DNA of 64,000 bases from Alphaproteobacteria bacterium (GCA_028289425.1 JANQPL010000016.1:1-64000); one strand, 5' to 3'. Positions 7,192 through 15,447 are shown, counted from the first letter of the stretch. Numbers and translations: made by a program. The notes: generated from the sequence alone by a model not told the origin.

Positions 7192-8224
7192 AAGAACATC
7201 CATTGTCAATATTTCCGGCGACCATGAGGAAACACTAATTCAGTTGGCCCGGCATCTAGGTACTAGCCAGATTCGTCGCAAGATTTTTGACACGGTTTAT
7301 GGGCCCGGTACTAGGCCTCGATCTAAAAGACAGATCATGGAGAAAGCCGGAATTTCTGATACAGGCACAAAAGCACAGCAGGTGCAGAATGAATTAGACC
7401 ACCTTTCGAAGCACCATCTCATTGTTAAGTCTGAAAACAATGGTGTGGTTGCAGACGGCAGCAGAAATCTCTACGGGAAGGATGAATCGGTCAGGGCAAA
7501 TAGAAAAAAAATTATCAGACTTGCTGACAACCCAAAGGCCGCTGACCGGATTCCTACGAAGCGCCGACCCGCGTTGGAAGGCGTAGCTCCTATCCAACGA
7601 GTTACAAAACGCGATTTGAAGAAGAAAAAGCACCTAAATGTTCTGTATCTTGCGTCAAATCCCGATCCGCAATGCTCTTTGCGCATCGATGCGGAGATTA
7701 GGTTGGTTCAACAAGCGATCAGAGGAACTGTCTACCGTGACAGCATCACAGTGCAGTACAGGCCGGCAGCTAATTTGGATTCGCTACTCGAGGGGCTAAA
7801 TGACCATCGTCCCCAAATCGTACATTTTTCCGGTCATGGCAACGAAACCGAAATTGCAACAGATAGCGGTGGAGTGGAGGATCCGGCGGTCCAATCGCTC
7901 TCGTTTGATTTGTTAGCAAAGGCATTGTCTGCAACCGACAGCCCCCCCGAAATAGTTGTGCTGAATTCATGCAAGAGTTCAGCTGCAAAGAAACACCTTC
8001 TGCCAGTTGCGAAGGTCATCATTACCATGCGGGAATCAATTTCCGATGTGGCTGCGGCTGCTTTCGCCCCCCGCTTTTACGCAGCCTTGGCAAGTGGGCA
8101 ACCGGTGCAGAAAGCCTTTGCGCAGGGTCAGGTGGCCGTTGCAGCCGCCTCTATCAGCGAAGCAAACACACCTGAACTTCATTGCGCAGCCGGTATAAAC
8201 CCAGCCAAGGTCATCCTCACGTAG
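7184..8224 (+). CDS. CHAT-domain (caspase-like) protease with N-terminal winged helix
   Basis: 346 residues. Residues 15-95 look like a winged helix (RRKIFDTVYGP, RSKRQIMEKAGISDTGTK, VQNELDHLSKHHLIV). A basic linker (residues 125-150) leads to a CHAT domain from about 150: LNVLYLASNPDP, then IVHFSGHGNE with the expected catalytic His at 218, then VVLNSCKSS with the expected nucleophile Cys at 263, and the late AFAQGQ helix seen in CHAT proteins. Both catalytic positions are intact, so it is probably an active cysteine protease. CHAT proteases act as effectors in several bacterial immune and cell-death systems. It is the last gene of the overlapping run, so dose and activity are probably tied to the small HTH proteins. 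Confidence 0.85.
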   Translation: MNKRTSIVNISGDHEETLIQLARHLGTSQIRRKIFDTVYGPGTRPRSKRQIMEKAGISDTGTKAQQVQNELDHLSKHHLIVKSENNGVVADGSRNLYGKDESVRANRKKIIRLADNPKAADRIPTKRRPALEGVAPIQRVTKRDLKKKKHLNVLYLASNPDPQCSLRIDAEIRLVQQAIRGTVYRDSITVQYRPAANLDSLLEGLNDHRPQIVHFSGHGNETEIATDSGGVEDPAVQSLSFDLLAKALSATDSPPEIVVLNSCKSSAAKKHLLPVAKVIITMRESISDVAAAAFAPRFYAALASGQPVQKAFAQGQVAVAAASISEANTPELHCAAGINPAKVILT

Positions 8225-8480
8225 CGCTAGTAAGCCTAGGGAGGCTCCGCGCTTTGGATTGTTGCCCAGCGAAAGAACTGATCGGGATTGAACACCGGCT
8301 CGAACGCTTTTTGCTCGTCTCCAAGGACGAAACCTTGGATCACGGTGAGATTACGGTGACAGTGCACTTAATCAACAGGTTGGGTTGAGCTGTTTCTGAA
8401 CGCGATGGTATGTCGGGCGCGTGTCGTCCTCCAACGCTAGCCTGTATTTGTGGATGTGCTTCCCGAGAGATGGGTTGCAC
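8225..8480. other. Intergenic between the CHAT gene and the IS element
   Basis: 256 bases with no supported gene. It contains TTACGGTGACAGTGCACTTAAT-type repeat sequence at 8351-8372. No terminator hairpin with a T run was found after the CHAT stop. Confidence 0.5.
8351..8372. repeat. GGTGACAGTGCA(C/T)TTAAT motif
   Basis: A single copy of a motif also present at 18616 and 19839 and, inverted, at 15448. No inverted partner is clear nearby, so this may be a fragment of a larger element cut by the IS insertion. Confidence 0.45.
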
Positions 8481-9720
8481 TTTATACCGGAGACATAGGT
8501 AACACTTTTCGGCCTTTGCGAGGAGAGCAAGGTGCCGTGGAAGGAGTGTTGTCCTATGGACGAGAAGCTGAAGTTCGTTGCCCGCCTGCTCGACGGTGAG
8601 AAGATGGCGGGGCTCTGCCGGGAGTTCGGGATCTCCCGCAAGACCGGCTACAAGATCTTCGCCCGCTACAAGGATTGCGGGCTCGAGGGCCTCACCGACC
8701 GCTCGCGCCGGCCCTACCGGCACGCCAACCAATTGCCCTTCCAGATCGAACAGCTGATCATTCATCTCAAGCAGGACAAGCCAAGCTGGGGGGCACCGAA
8801 GATCCGGGAGCGACTACGTCGTCTCTATCCAGACGTCCAGACCCCCGCCATCAGCACCGTTCATGCGGTGCTCGACCGACATGGCTTGGTCAAGCGTCGG
8901 AAGCGCCGTCGCTACAAGGCGCAAGGCACGAGCCTGTCCAAGCCAAAAGCCCCCAATGATCTGTGGTGCACCGATTACAAAGGCGAGTTCATGCTGGCGG
9001 ACAGGCGCTATTGCTATCCGCTGACCATCTCGGATTTTGCCAGCCGCTATCTGATTGCCTGTGATGCCCTTGCCAGCACCAAGGAAGCCTATGCATTCAC
9101 TGTGTTTGAGCGCATCTTCAAGGAATTCGGCTTGCCCCAGGCCATCCGCACCGACAATGGCATTCCCTTTGCCAGCCCCAATGCGCTCTTCGGCTTGAGC
9201 AAACTCTCGGTCTGGTGGCTCAGGCTTGGCATCGACATCGAACGCATCAAGCCAGGCCATCCGCAACAGAACGGTCGACACGAGCGCATGCACCTCACTC
9301 TCAAGAAGGAAGCCACACGGCCGGCGTCGCCAAACTTCCTTCAGCAACAAGCCCGCTTCGACGATTTTATCGAGGAATACAACAAAGAACGGCCCCACCA
9401 GGCCCTCAATATGGACACTCCCGCCGAGCGCTACACACCCTCAACACGGCCCTATCGTGGACTGCCCGATCTCGACTATCCGTTCCATGACAAAACCATC
9501 ATCGTCACCAACTGCGGACGCATCTGTATGGGACGGCGCAAGATAAACCTGACAACTGTCCTTGCCGGTCAAAAGGTCGGCGTCAAACAGGTCGACGACC
9601 AAATCTGGCTCGTCAGTTTTATGCAACATGATCTGGGATATTTTGATGATCAAACCGGAAGACTCGAACCCATAGCCAACCCATTCGGTCCAAATGTGTT
9701 ACCCATGTCTCCGGTATAAA
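8481..9720 (+). mobile_element. IS481-family insertion sequence
   Basis: A 1240-base element bounded by 25-base inverted repeats at 8481-8505 and 9696-9720 that differ at a single position (both open TTTATACCGGAGACAT when read inwards). It holds one full-length transposase gene, so it may still be active. No target-site duplication was convincing. It lies between the CHAT operon and tRNA-Arg. Confidence 0.85.
8532..9719 (+). CDS. IS481-family DDE transposase
   Basis: 395 residues. The N-terminal HTH (AGLCREFGISRKTGYKIFARY) is followed by an integrase core with the DDE triad: DLWCTDYKGEF (Asp), IRTDNGIPF (Asp) and NGRHERMHLTLKKEA (Glu). GTG 8532 is chosen because AGGAG lies just upstream and MPWKE is a common opening in this group; ATG 8556 is an alternative. 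The stop lies within the right inverted repeat, as is usual for compact elements. No frameshift is seen. Confidence 0.9.
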   Translation: MPWKECCPMDEKLKFVARLLDGEKMAGLCREFGISRKTGYKIFARYKDCGLEGLTDRSRRPYRHANQLPFQIEQLIIHLKQDKPSWGAPKIRERLRRLYPDVQTPAISTVHAVLDRHGLVKRRKRRRYKAQGTSLSKPKAPNDLWCTDYKGEFMLADRRYCYPLTISDFASRYLIACDALASTKEAYAFTVFERIFKEFGLPQAIRTDNGIPFASPNALFGLSKLSVWWLRLGIDIERIKPGHPQQNGRHERMHLTLKKEATRPASPNFLQQQARFDDFIEEYNKERPHQALNMDTPAERYTPSTRPYRGLPDLDYPFHDKTIIVTNCGRICMGRRKINLTTVLAGQKVGVKQVDDQIWLVSFMQHDLGYFDDQTGRLEPIANPFGPNVLPMSPV

Positions 9721-9721
9721 C

Positions 9722-9742
9722 TGTCACCTATGTGTCCGGTAT
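9722..9742. repeat. Extra IS-end-like sequence outside the right inverted repeat
   Basis: TGTCACCTATGTGTCCGGTAT directly adjoins the right end of the IS and matches the IS end in about 17 of 21 positions. It looks like the end of a second, related element of which nothing else remains here. Confidence 0.5.
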
Positions 9743-9756
9743 GGACCTCCGTGAAA

Positions 9757-9833
<77 letters not shown>

Positions 9834-10064
9834 CAAAAACGCATTTGGGGAACTCTCAAGCCCCGATATTTTTTCTGTCGCGTTTCCGGACGGCGAACCG
9901 CCAAAATCCATTTTTGGCACTTCGCCTGGAAACGCTAAAAGAGCGGCGCAACCTACCGAAAATCCACCCCACTGGCAAATGCGGCGCGATACCCCCTTGC
10001 CCATGCCTGGCAAGCGCCTCAGAGTCGGTGCGACGGCTTCGGCGCAGACTGCAGGGGACAATAC
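9834..10064. other. Intergenic with nested inverted repeat
   Basis: No gene. At 9880-9935 an imperfect inverted repeat (GCGTTTCC and GGAAACGC ends) encloses a smaller one (CCAAAA, TCCA, TTTTTGG). It lies upstream of tRNA-Arg and of the permease gene, so it could be a cruciform or a regulatory hairpin; its role is unknown. Confidence 0.4.
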
Positions 10065-11306
10065 ATGGCGACAACAGGGGATGGCGTTCCGCAGGCCAAA
10101 CTCAAGCGGGCCTTTACGTTGCCTTATTTGGTGTTCTATGGGCTTGGCACCACCTTGGGCGCGGGCATTTATGTGCTCATCGGCGAAGTGGTGGTGGAAG
10201 CCGGCGCGCTGGCACCGTTCGCCTTTTTGCTGTCGGCGGCGGTTGCCGGCTTCACCGCGCTGTCGTTCGCGGAGTTCAGTTCCCGCTTTCCCGAAAGCGC
10301 GGGCGAAGCGGTCTATGTGTCCGAAGGGTTTGAGGTCACCTGGCTGCCCACGCTCGTCGGTCTCATCGTCGTGGCCGCGGGCATTGTCTCCAGCGCGGCC
10401 TTGGGCCGGGGCGTCGCCGGCTATGTGGACGCCTTTGTGCTGATGCCCGACATGGTGACAGTGGTGGTGGCCGTCGTCTTGTTGGGTGGCCTTGCGGCGC
10501 TCGGCATTCAGGAATCGATCCTTGTCCTGACGGTTATGACCATTGTGGAAGCGGGCGCGCTGCTGGTGCTGATCGGTTTCGGCATTGTCGCGGATCTGCC
10601 GCCTGTGGAAGCATCGGCGCTTGCCTCCGAGGCCGGTGCCCTGGGCGGCCTGATGGGCGTTTTGGGCGGGGCGGCGCTGGCGTTTTACGCGTTCATCGGC
10701 TTCGAAGACATGGTGAATGTGGCCGAAGAAGTGCACGACCCGCGGCGCACCTTGCCCTGGGGCATCCTGATCGTCTTGGTGGTGACGGCGCTGATCTATG
10801 GGGGTGTCGCCATCATCGCGGCAGAGGCGCGGGGCGTGGTAGACTATGCGGCGGAAGGGGCGCCTCTGGCGGCGCTGTTCTCGGCGCTCAGCGGCGCGCC
10901 GCCGCAGATCCTGGCAGCCATCGGTCTGGTGGCGGTGGCCAACGGCATTCTCATCCAGATCATTATGGCATCGCGTGTGCTCTATGGGCTGGGCAAGCGG
11001 CGCCTGCTGCCGGGATTTCTCGCCACCATCAATCCGCGCACTCAAACGCCGCTTACGGCAACCGGGCTCGTCATCATTGTTGTTCTGGTGTTGGCGCTGC
11101 TGTTCAACGTGGCGACGTTGGCGCAAGTTACCTCGCTGCTCATTTTGGTGGTGTTCGCAACGGTGAACGCGGCGCTGTTGCGGGTGAAGGCTAAGCGCGG
11201 GCCGGGAGAGGCGGTGTTTCGTGTGCCCACGGCCATCCCCCTGATCGGCTGCGTCACCTCAGCGCTCTTTGCAGCCTTCAGCGCTTATGACTTATTGTTT
11301 CTGTAA
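10065..11306 (+). CDS. APC-superfamily amino acid/polyamine permease
   Basis: 413 residues with about twelve hydrophobic segments. The opening FTLPYLVFYGLGTTLGAGIYVLIGEV carries the TM1 glycine motif (G-G-I) of APC transporters, and GFEDMVNVAEEVHDPRRTLPWGI is the conserved segment after TM6. It is an inner-membrane importer or exchanger of amino acids or amines. The start ATG 10065 follows AGGGGA. It is single in its context, 21 bases before the Rieske protein gene on the same strand, so the two may be cotranscribed. The substrate cannot be assigned. Confidence 0.85.
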   Translation: MATTGDGVPQAKLKRAFTLPYLVFYGLGTTLGAGIYVLIGEVVVEAGALAPFAFLLSAAVAGFTALSFAEFSSRFPESAGEAVYVSEGFEVTWLPTLVGLIVVAAGIVSSAALGRGVAGYVDAFVLMPDMVTVVVAVVLLGGLAALGIQESILVLTVMTIVEAGALLVLIGFGIVADLPPVEASALASEAGALGGLMGVLGGAALAFYAFIGFEDMVNVAEEVHDPRRTLPWGILIVLVVTALIYGGVAIIAAEARGVVDYAAEGAPLAALFSALSGAPPQILAAIGLVAVANGILIQIIMASRVLYGLGKRRLLPGFLATINPRTQTPLTATGLVIIVVLVLALLFNVATLAQVTSLLILVVFATVNAALLRVKAKRGPGEAVFRVPTAIPLIGCVTSALFAAFSAYDLLFL

Positions 11307-11327
11307 AGAACAGGAGCCCACTTCTTC

Positions 11328-12209
11328 ATGATATCCGACAGTCAACGCGCCATGCTTGCCGCCCGCCCCCGCACCCCGCAATTCGGCGCAACGGAGGGGC
11401 TGGTCAAAATCGGCCACTACCGCCGGGCGATGCCCGTGACCATGGCGCGCATGATGGAAAATGCGCTCGATTGGGAACATCTGCCCACGCTGCATGCCAG
11501 CAGTTTTTCGTCCATCGATCTGATCGACTCAGGCCCCTGGGGTTGGCAGGCGGAAGCGGCCGTCCCCTCCGGATCGGCCGAGGCGCCCGACCGGCTGCAA
11601 ATTATCGAGTTGCTGGTGGACACGCAGAAGCACCATTGGGTGACCACCATTTTGGGCGGCGTGGCCGAAGGCAATCAAATTCACACTCAAGCGGTTGCTC
11701 TTGGTAAGGATGAAATCGAGGTTCAGGTCGATTTTTTTGTGCCGGATACGGGCCTGACGGATGAGCAATCCCGTCAATATGGCCAGGTGATGAGCACCAT
11801 TTACGCTCAGCTGTATGACGAAGACGAAAGCATGATGGCGCGCCGCCAACAGGAAATGCAGGCCTGGGCCGCGTTTCGAAAGTCAAAAGACGGCCGCGAG
11901 GACGCGCTTGATCTCGGTCCGGTGGAGGAGGTGCGCGCCGCGCTGCCGCGTATCGTTCCTTTCAATGGCGGGCGCTTCAAACTCGATTGGCAGGACGGCG
12001 CGTTCGTTGTGTTCTCGGTCCGCTGCCCGCATATGCTGGGACCGCTCGACGACGAACCGGTGACAGATGGTGTGGTCGCCTGCCCCTGGCATGGCTACGC
12101 CTTCGATGTGGCGTCCGGCGCGTGCCGCGACCACCCGGGCCTGAAACTGGAAACGCCGCCGACAGCGGTCGTCGAAGATGGCCGTCTAAAACTTCGCGCG
12201 AGTAATTAA
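11328..12209 (+). CDS. Rieske/SRPBCC protein with reversed domain order
   Basis: 293 residues. Near the N-terminus E44-NAL-D48-WE-H51-LPTL-H56 fits exactly the E-x3-D-x2-H-x4-H iron signature of ring-hydroxylating oxygenase catalytic domains. At the C-terminus C233-P-H235 and C252-PW-H255 form a Rieske 2Fe-2S site. In standard oxygenase alpha subunits the Rieske domain comes first and the iron domain second, so this protein looks permuted. It could be an oxygenase of unknown substrate. Its last codons and stop (AGT AAT TAA) run into an intergenic repeat, so the original C-terminus may have been different. It follows the permease gene by 21 bases. Confidence 0.75.
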   Translation: MISDSQRAMLAARPRTPQFGATEGLVKIGHYRRAMPVTMARMMENALDWEHLPTLHASSFSSIDLIDSGPWGWQAEAAVPSGSAEAPDRLQIIELLVDTQKHHWVTTILGGVAEGNQIHTQAVALGKDEIEVQVDFFVPDTGLTDEQSRQYGQVMSTIYAQLYDEDESMMARRQQEMQAWAAFRKSKDGREDALDLGPVEEVRAALPRIVPFNGGRFKLDWQDGAFVVFSVRCPHMLGPLDDEPVTDGVVACPWHGYAFDVASGACRDHPGLKLETPPTAVVEDGRLKLRASN

Positions 12210-12317
12210 GGGGACACAATACTTTTAATTAAGGGGACACAATACTTAATTCAGATACGGATCACTCCAATCGCCCGTCTCCAATGTAAGTGAATTAAGT
12301 ATTGTGTCCCCTTAATT
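12204..12317. repeat. Repeat cluster with GGGGACACAATACTT units
   Basis: Two direct copies (12204-12224 and 12227-12251) and one inverted copy (12293-12317) of a unit reading AATTAAGGGGACACAATACT, the last two framing about 40 bases to make a long hairpin. Similar units accompany Y1-type (REP) transposases in many bacteria; this parallel is from memory. The first copy supplies the stop codon of the Rieske gene. On transcription the hairpin could also act as a bidirectional terminator between the convergent genes. Confidence 0.7.
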
Positions 12318-12329
12318 GCCTTCGGTCGC

Positions 12330-13271
12330 CTAAGGCGATTGGGTCAACTGCAGGAATATGTCTTCCAAGTCGGACTCTTGCGTGGTGAGATCCTTGATGG
12401 AAATGCCGGCCGTATGCACGGCGGACAGCAGCACTTCCATCTTCTGCCGGCTCGGCGCATAGGACATGACGACTTGGCCGTCGCCGTTAATCTCCGCGCC
12501 CAAATGCTCAAGGGTGGGCGGGATGTGGGTCACCGCCGCTTCCGGTGTGATGATGATCGTTTTTTCATCGATACGGGCGATCAAATCAGGTGTGGGCTCG
12601 CAGCACGCCACATCTCCGTGATTGATGATGGCGATGCGGTCGCACAATTCTTCCGCCTCTTCCAGATAATGGGTGGTGAGCACGATGGTCGTGCCTCTGT
12701 CATGCAGCCCGCGCACATAATCCCAAAGCCGCTTGCGCAGTTCGATGTCCACGCCCGCCGTGGGTTCGTCCAGCACCAGTACCGGCGGGTTATGCACCAT
12801 GGCCTTGGCCACCAGCAGGCGCCGCCGCATGCCGCCCGATAAGGTGCGGGCATAAGCGTCGGCCTTGTCTTCCAGACCCATGGCTTCCAGAATTTCCATG
12901 GTGCGCCGCTGGGATTTGGGCACGCCGTACAGCCCCGCCTGCAGCTCCAACACTTCCACCGGGTTGAAGAACGGGTCGATGTTGAGCTCTTGGGGCACCA
13001 CACCGATGGACGCGCGCGCCTGGCGCGGGTTCTTGTCGATGTCGAAGCCCCAGGTCTTGACCGTGCCGCTGGTTTTCACCACCAGCCCCGCCAGAATGTT
13101 GATGAAAGTGGATTTTCCGGCCCCATTCGGCCCCAACAAGCCAAAGATTGAGCCCTGCGGCACCACCAGGTCGATGCCCTTCAGCGCGTCCTTGGGCGGT
13201 GTTGTCCGGTCGCCCGCATAGGTCTTGCGCAGCGCGCGCGCTTCGATAGCTGGCGTTTCCTCAGGCGTCAT
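12330..13271 (-). CDS. ABC-2-type transporter ATP-binding protein
   Basis: 313 residues. Walker A GLLGPNGAGKST, Q-loop VPQELNIDPFF, signature LSGGMRRRL, Walker B VLVLDEPTAGVD and switch His in LTTHYLEEAEEL are all present, so it should hydrolyse ATP. It resembles the YadG/daunorubicin-type ATPases that pair with an ABC-2 permease. No permease gene lies on either side here, so it is an orphan that may have lost its partner or work with one encoded elsewhere. Confidence 0.9.
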   Translation of the reverse strand: MTPEETPAIEARALRKTYAGDRTTPPKDALKGIDLVVPQGSIFGLLGPNGAGKSTFINILAGLVVKTSGTVKTWGFDIDKNPRQARASIGVVPQELNIDPFFNPVEVLELQAGLYGVPKSQRRTMEILEAMGLEDKADAYARTLSGGMRRRLLVAKAMVHNPPVLVLDEPTAGVDIELRKRLWDYVRGLHDRGTTIVLTTHYLEEAEELCDRIAIINHGDVACCEPTPDLIARIDEKTIIITPEAAVTHIPPTLEHLGAEINGDGQVVMSYAPSRQKMEVLLSAVHTAGISIKDLTTQESDLEDIFLQLTQSP

Positions 13272-13538
13272 GGGGTGCGTTCTTTTGTCGGAAGGTTCGA
13301 TTGCGGCCCGTCACACAAGCGCACAGCCCTATCACCCGGGCCGGGCCGGGGTCAACGGGCAGAAATGGGCTTGGATCAGGGCGTTGTTGTTATGAGAGAA
13401 TTGGTCTGAACCCAATTCGTTAAGAATAACGAGAACGGCCTAAATCTGCATGAGGGTTTCGGTGATAGGGCTCCGTCACCGAATACTCCGAAATACATCA
13501 GCATGGAATTTTGAGGCGTTTTCGGATAAAATTGTCTC
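13272..13538. other. Intergenic region upstream of the toxin-antitoxin pair
   Basis: 267 bases without a gene, serving two divergent genes. A perfect inverted repeat TTCGGTGA (13458-13465) and TCACCGAA (13476-13483), with a 10-base centre, lies about 55 bases before the antitoxin start. It could be the operator bound by the antitoxin or a member of the GGTGA repeat family. Confidence 0.45.
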
Positions 13539-13760
13539 ATGAGTAAGGCCAAGACGATAGATGTATCCCGTCTGCAATTTGTCTCTAAGGCGTTTCCAAC
13601 GGAAGCTGACATGAAGCTCTGGAACAGCCTGGATCCGGCGGAACAACGCGTCATCATAGCGCAAAGTGAACAGGCGGGTTTTGACAGCGGGATCGCTCCA
13701 GATGAATCTCTGGAGCAACGCTTGAAGCGCGTGAGGGCCGAAGCGAAACGTGCGCTATGA
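13539..13760 (+). CDS. Putative antitoxin of a ParE-type pair
   Basis: 73 residues, strongly charged towards the C-terminus (EQRLKRVRAEAKRAL). The gene overlaps the ParE-like toxin gene by 11 bases, which is the classic antitoxin-first arrangement. The N-terminal part is not a clear ribbon-helix-helix, so the DNA-binding fold is not recognised. Its role is inferred from context. Confidence 0.65.
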   Translation: MSKAKTIDVSRLQFVSKAFPTEADMKLWNSLDPAEQRVIIAQSEQAGFDSGIAPDESLEQRLKRVRAEAKRAL

Positions 13761-14037
13761 ATTAAGCCGAGATGCCTCGGCCGTCGTCGATGATATCATC
13801 CGCTACACGGACGAGAATTTCGGAGAAGCTCAGACGGCAGAATATGTCGGCGAGCTCTTTAATAGCTTCCATCTGATCGCCGACAACCCTCATATCGGTA
13901 AAGCCTGGGATGGTCCGGAAAAGCGGCGCTACATCTACAAACAGCATTACGTGTTTTACCGCGTGATGGCGGACCATATCCTGATCACCGATATTCGGAA
14001 CACAAGACAGGAATTGCCCCCGGAATGGCGCGCCTGA
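13750..14037 (+). CDS. ParE/RelE-superfamily toxin
   Basis: 95 residues starting at GTG 13750 inside the antitoxin gene. The pattern (YELSRDASAVVDDIIRYT, IADNPHIGKAWDG, RRYIYKQHYVFYRVMADHILITDIRN) is that of ParE-type toxins, which poison DNA gyrase; RelE-type mRNA cleavage is less likely because the usual basic catalytic residues are not evident. It appears intact. Confidence 0.85.
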   Translation: MRYELSRDASAVVDDIIRYTDENFGEAQTAEYVGELFNSFHLIADNPHIGKAWDGPEKRRYIYKQHYVFYRVMADHILITDIRNTRQELPPEWRA

Positions 14038-14194
14038 ACCCATTTGCGTGACTAGGTCAGACTTGCTCTAGGGGACGTTTCGCGAAACGGTCAGCACAAT
14101 TGACGGCCGCATGAATATGGGGATCATTTGTCGTCACGCATAACAATAAAGAACACCTCATGCAATCCAACGATCATCGGTGGTCGCGCCCAAG

Positions 14195-15442
14195 ATGACC
14201 GGACAGACGCAAGCGCCGCCCAGCCTTTGGCAAAACGCCCAGTTTCGAACCTATCTCGGCTCCACGGCCTTTACGGGAACCGCCATGGCCATCCAGCAAT
14301 TGCTGATCAGTTGGCTGCTGGTGGGGATCTTGCTGCTGCCGGGCGGCCAAGTTGGCCTTGCCCAAGCGTTGATCGGTCTGCCCGGTATCGTGCTCATGCT
14401 GTTGGGCGGGGCCACGGCCGATCGGATCGATCCACGTACGCTGCTGATCCGAGTGTATGGGGCGGCGTGGGTCTTTCCCTTCTTCCTGCTCACCATGGTC
14501 TATCTGGGGCTTTTGAACATCTGGACGGTCAGCCTGTTCGGCGTGGCCATGAGTACGGCCATCGCCTATGCCAGCCCCGCGCAACAGGCCATTTTGAACC
14601 GCACGGCCAACGGCGATGTGCAACGCGGGGTGACGGTCGCCACCGCCATCACATTCGTCGTGCAGATCTTTGGTCTGATGATTTCGGGTCAGATGGAAAT
14701 CGTCGGCATCGAAATTGTGCTCGTCATTCAAGCGGCGAGCCTTGTTCTGGGGGCGTTGGCCGTGCGTGGCATCGACGCCTTGCCGCCGTCTGCGGCACCG
14801 ACACGAAAACCCACCACGGAACTCATTTGGGAAGGGTTCCGGGCGGCCTATGCCAACCGGCCCGTGCTCTATACGCTGGTGATCACGTTTCTCTCCGGTG
14901 TTTTCAATTTCGGCGCCTTTGCCATCGCCGTGCCTTTTATCGTGAAGCACGCCTATGACGGCGATGCGCTGGGCTTTGCCACCATCATGATCATCTTCTA
15001 TGGCGGCGCCACCGTTTCCAATGCGATCCAGTATCGGATCATGCCGCTTGCCCGGCCGGGGTTTTGGTTCCTGGCGATGCAGGCGACGCGGGCGGTGATC
15101 TTGTTTTTCATCTGGCTTCAACCGAGCTGGTGGCTCTTGTCGGTCCTGATGTTCATCTGGGGACTGAACATGGGCGTGACCACCAATCTGGGGCGCGCCA
15201 TCGTTCAGGAAGCAAGCGCGCGGGACCATTTGGCGCGCCTGCTCAGTGTGCTCAACCTCGGTGTCATGGGGGCCATGCCCATCGGCGCGGTCATTCTGGG
15301 GCTGGTGATCCAAGGGTTTGGCGAACTCAATGCGCTGCTGCCCGCAATCGTTGTCTCCATCCTTTTGTGCGCATACGGATTTATTTTTACGGGCCTTGGC
15401 GAGTACACCTCGCCCCATGTGAAGGCGGAGAAGGGGGCGTGA
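14195..15442 (+). CDS. MFS transporter
   Basis: About 415 residues with twelve hydrophobic segments. GGATADRIDPRTLL matches the loop 2-3 signature of the major facilitator superfamily (G-x3-D-R). The family resembles enterobactin-exporter-like (EntS/MFS_3) drug or metabolite exporters. ATG 14195 is preferred to the in-frame GTG 14180; neither has a strong ribosome site. It is isolated, with a repeat copy just after the stop. Confidence 0.85.
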   Translation: MTGQTQAPPSLWQNAQFRTYLGSTAFTGTAMAIQQLLISWLLVGILLLPGGQVGLAQALIGLPGIVLMLLGGATADRIDPRTLLIRVYGAAWVFPFFLLTMVYLGLLNIWTVSLFGVAMSTAIAYASPAQQAILNRTANGDVQRGVTVATAITFVVQIFGLMISGQMEIVGIEIVLVIQAASLVLGALAVRGIDALPPSAAPTRKPTTELIWEGFRAAYANRPVLYTLVITFLSGVFNFGAFAIAVPFIVKHAYDGDALGFATIMIIFYGGATVSNAIQYRIMPLARPGFWFLAMQATRAVILFFIWLQPSWWLLSVLMFIWGLNMGVTTNLGRAIVQEASARDHLARLLSVLNLGVMGAMPIGAVILGLVIQGFGELNALLPAIVVSILLCAYGFIFTGLGEYTSPHVKAEKGA

Positions 15443-15447
15443 AAAAA

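Noticed and set aside
13539-14037. Toxin pair as a part of the CHAT system
   Set aside because: It lies 5 kb away, beyond the IS element, tRNA and three unrelated genes.
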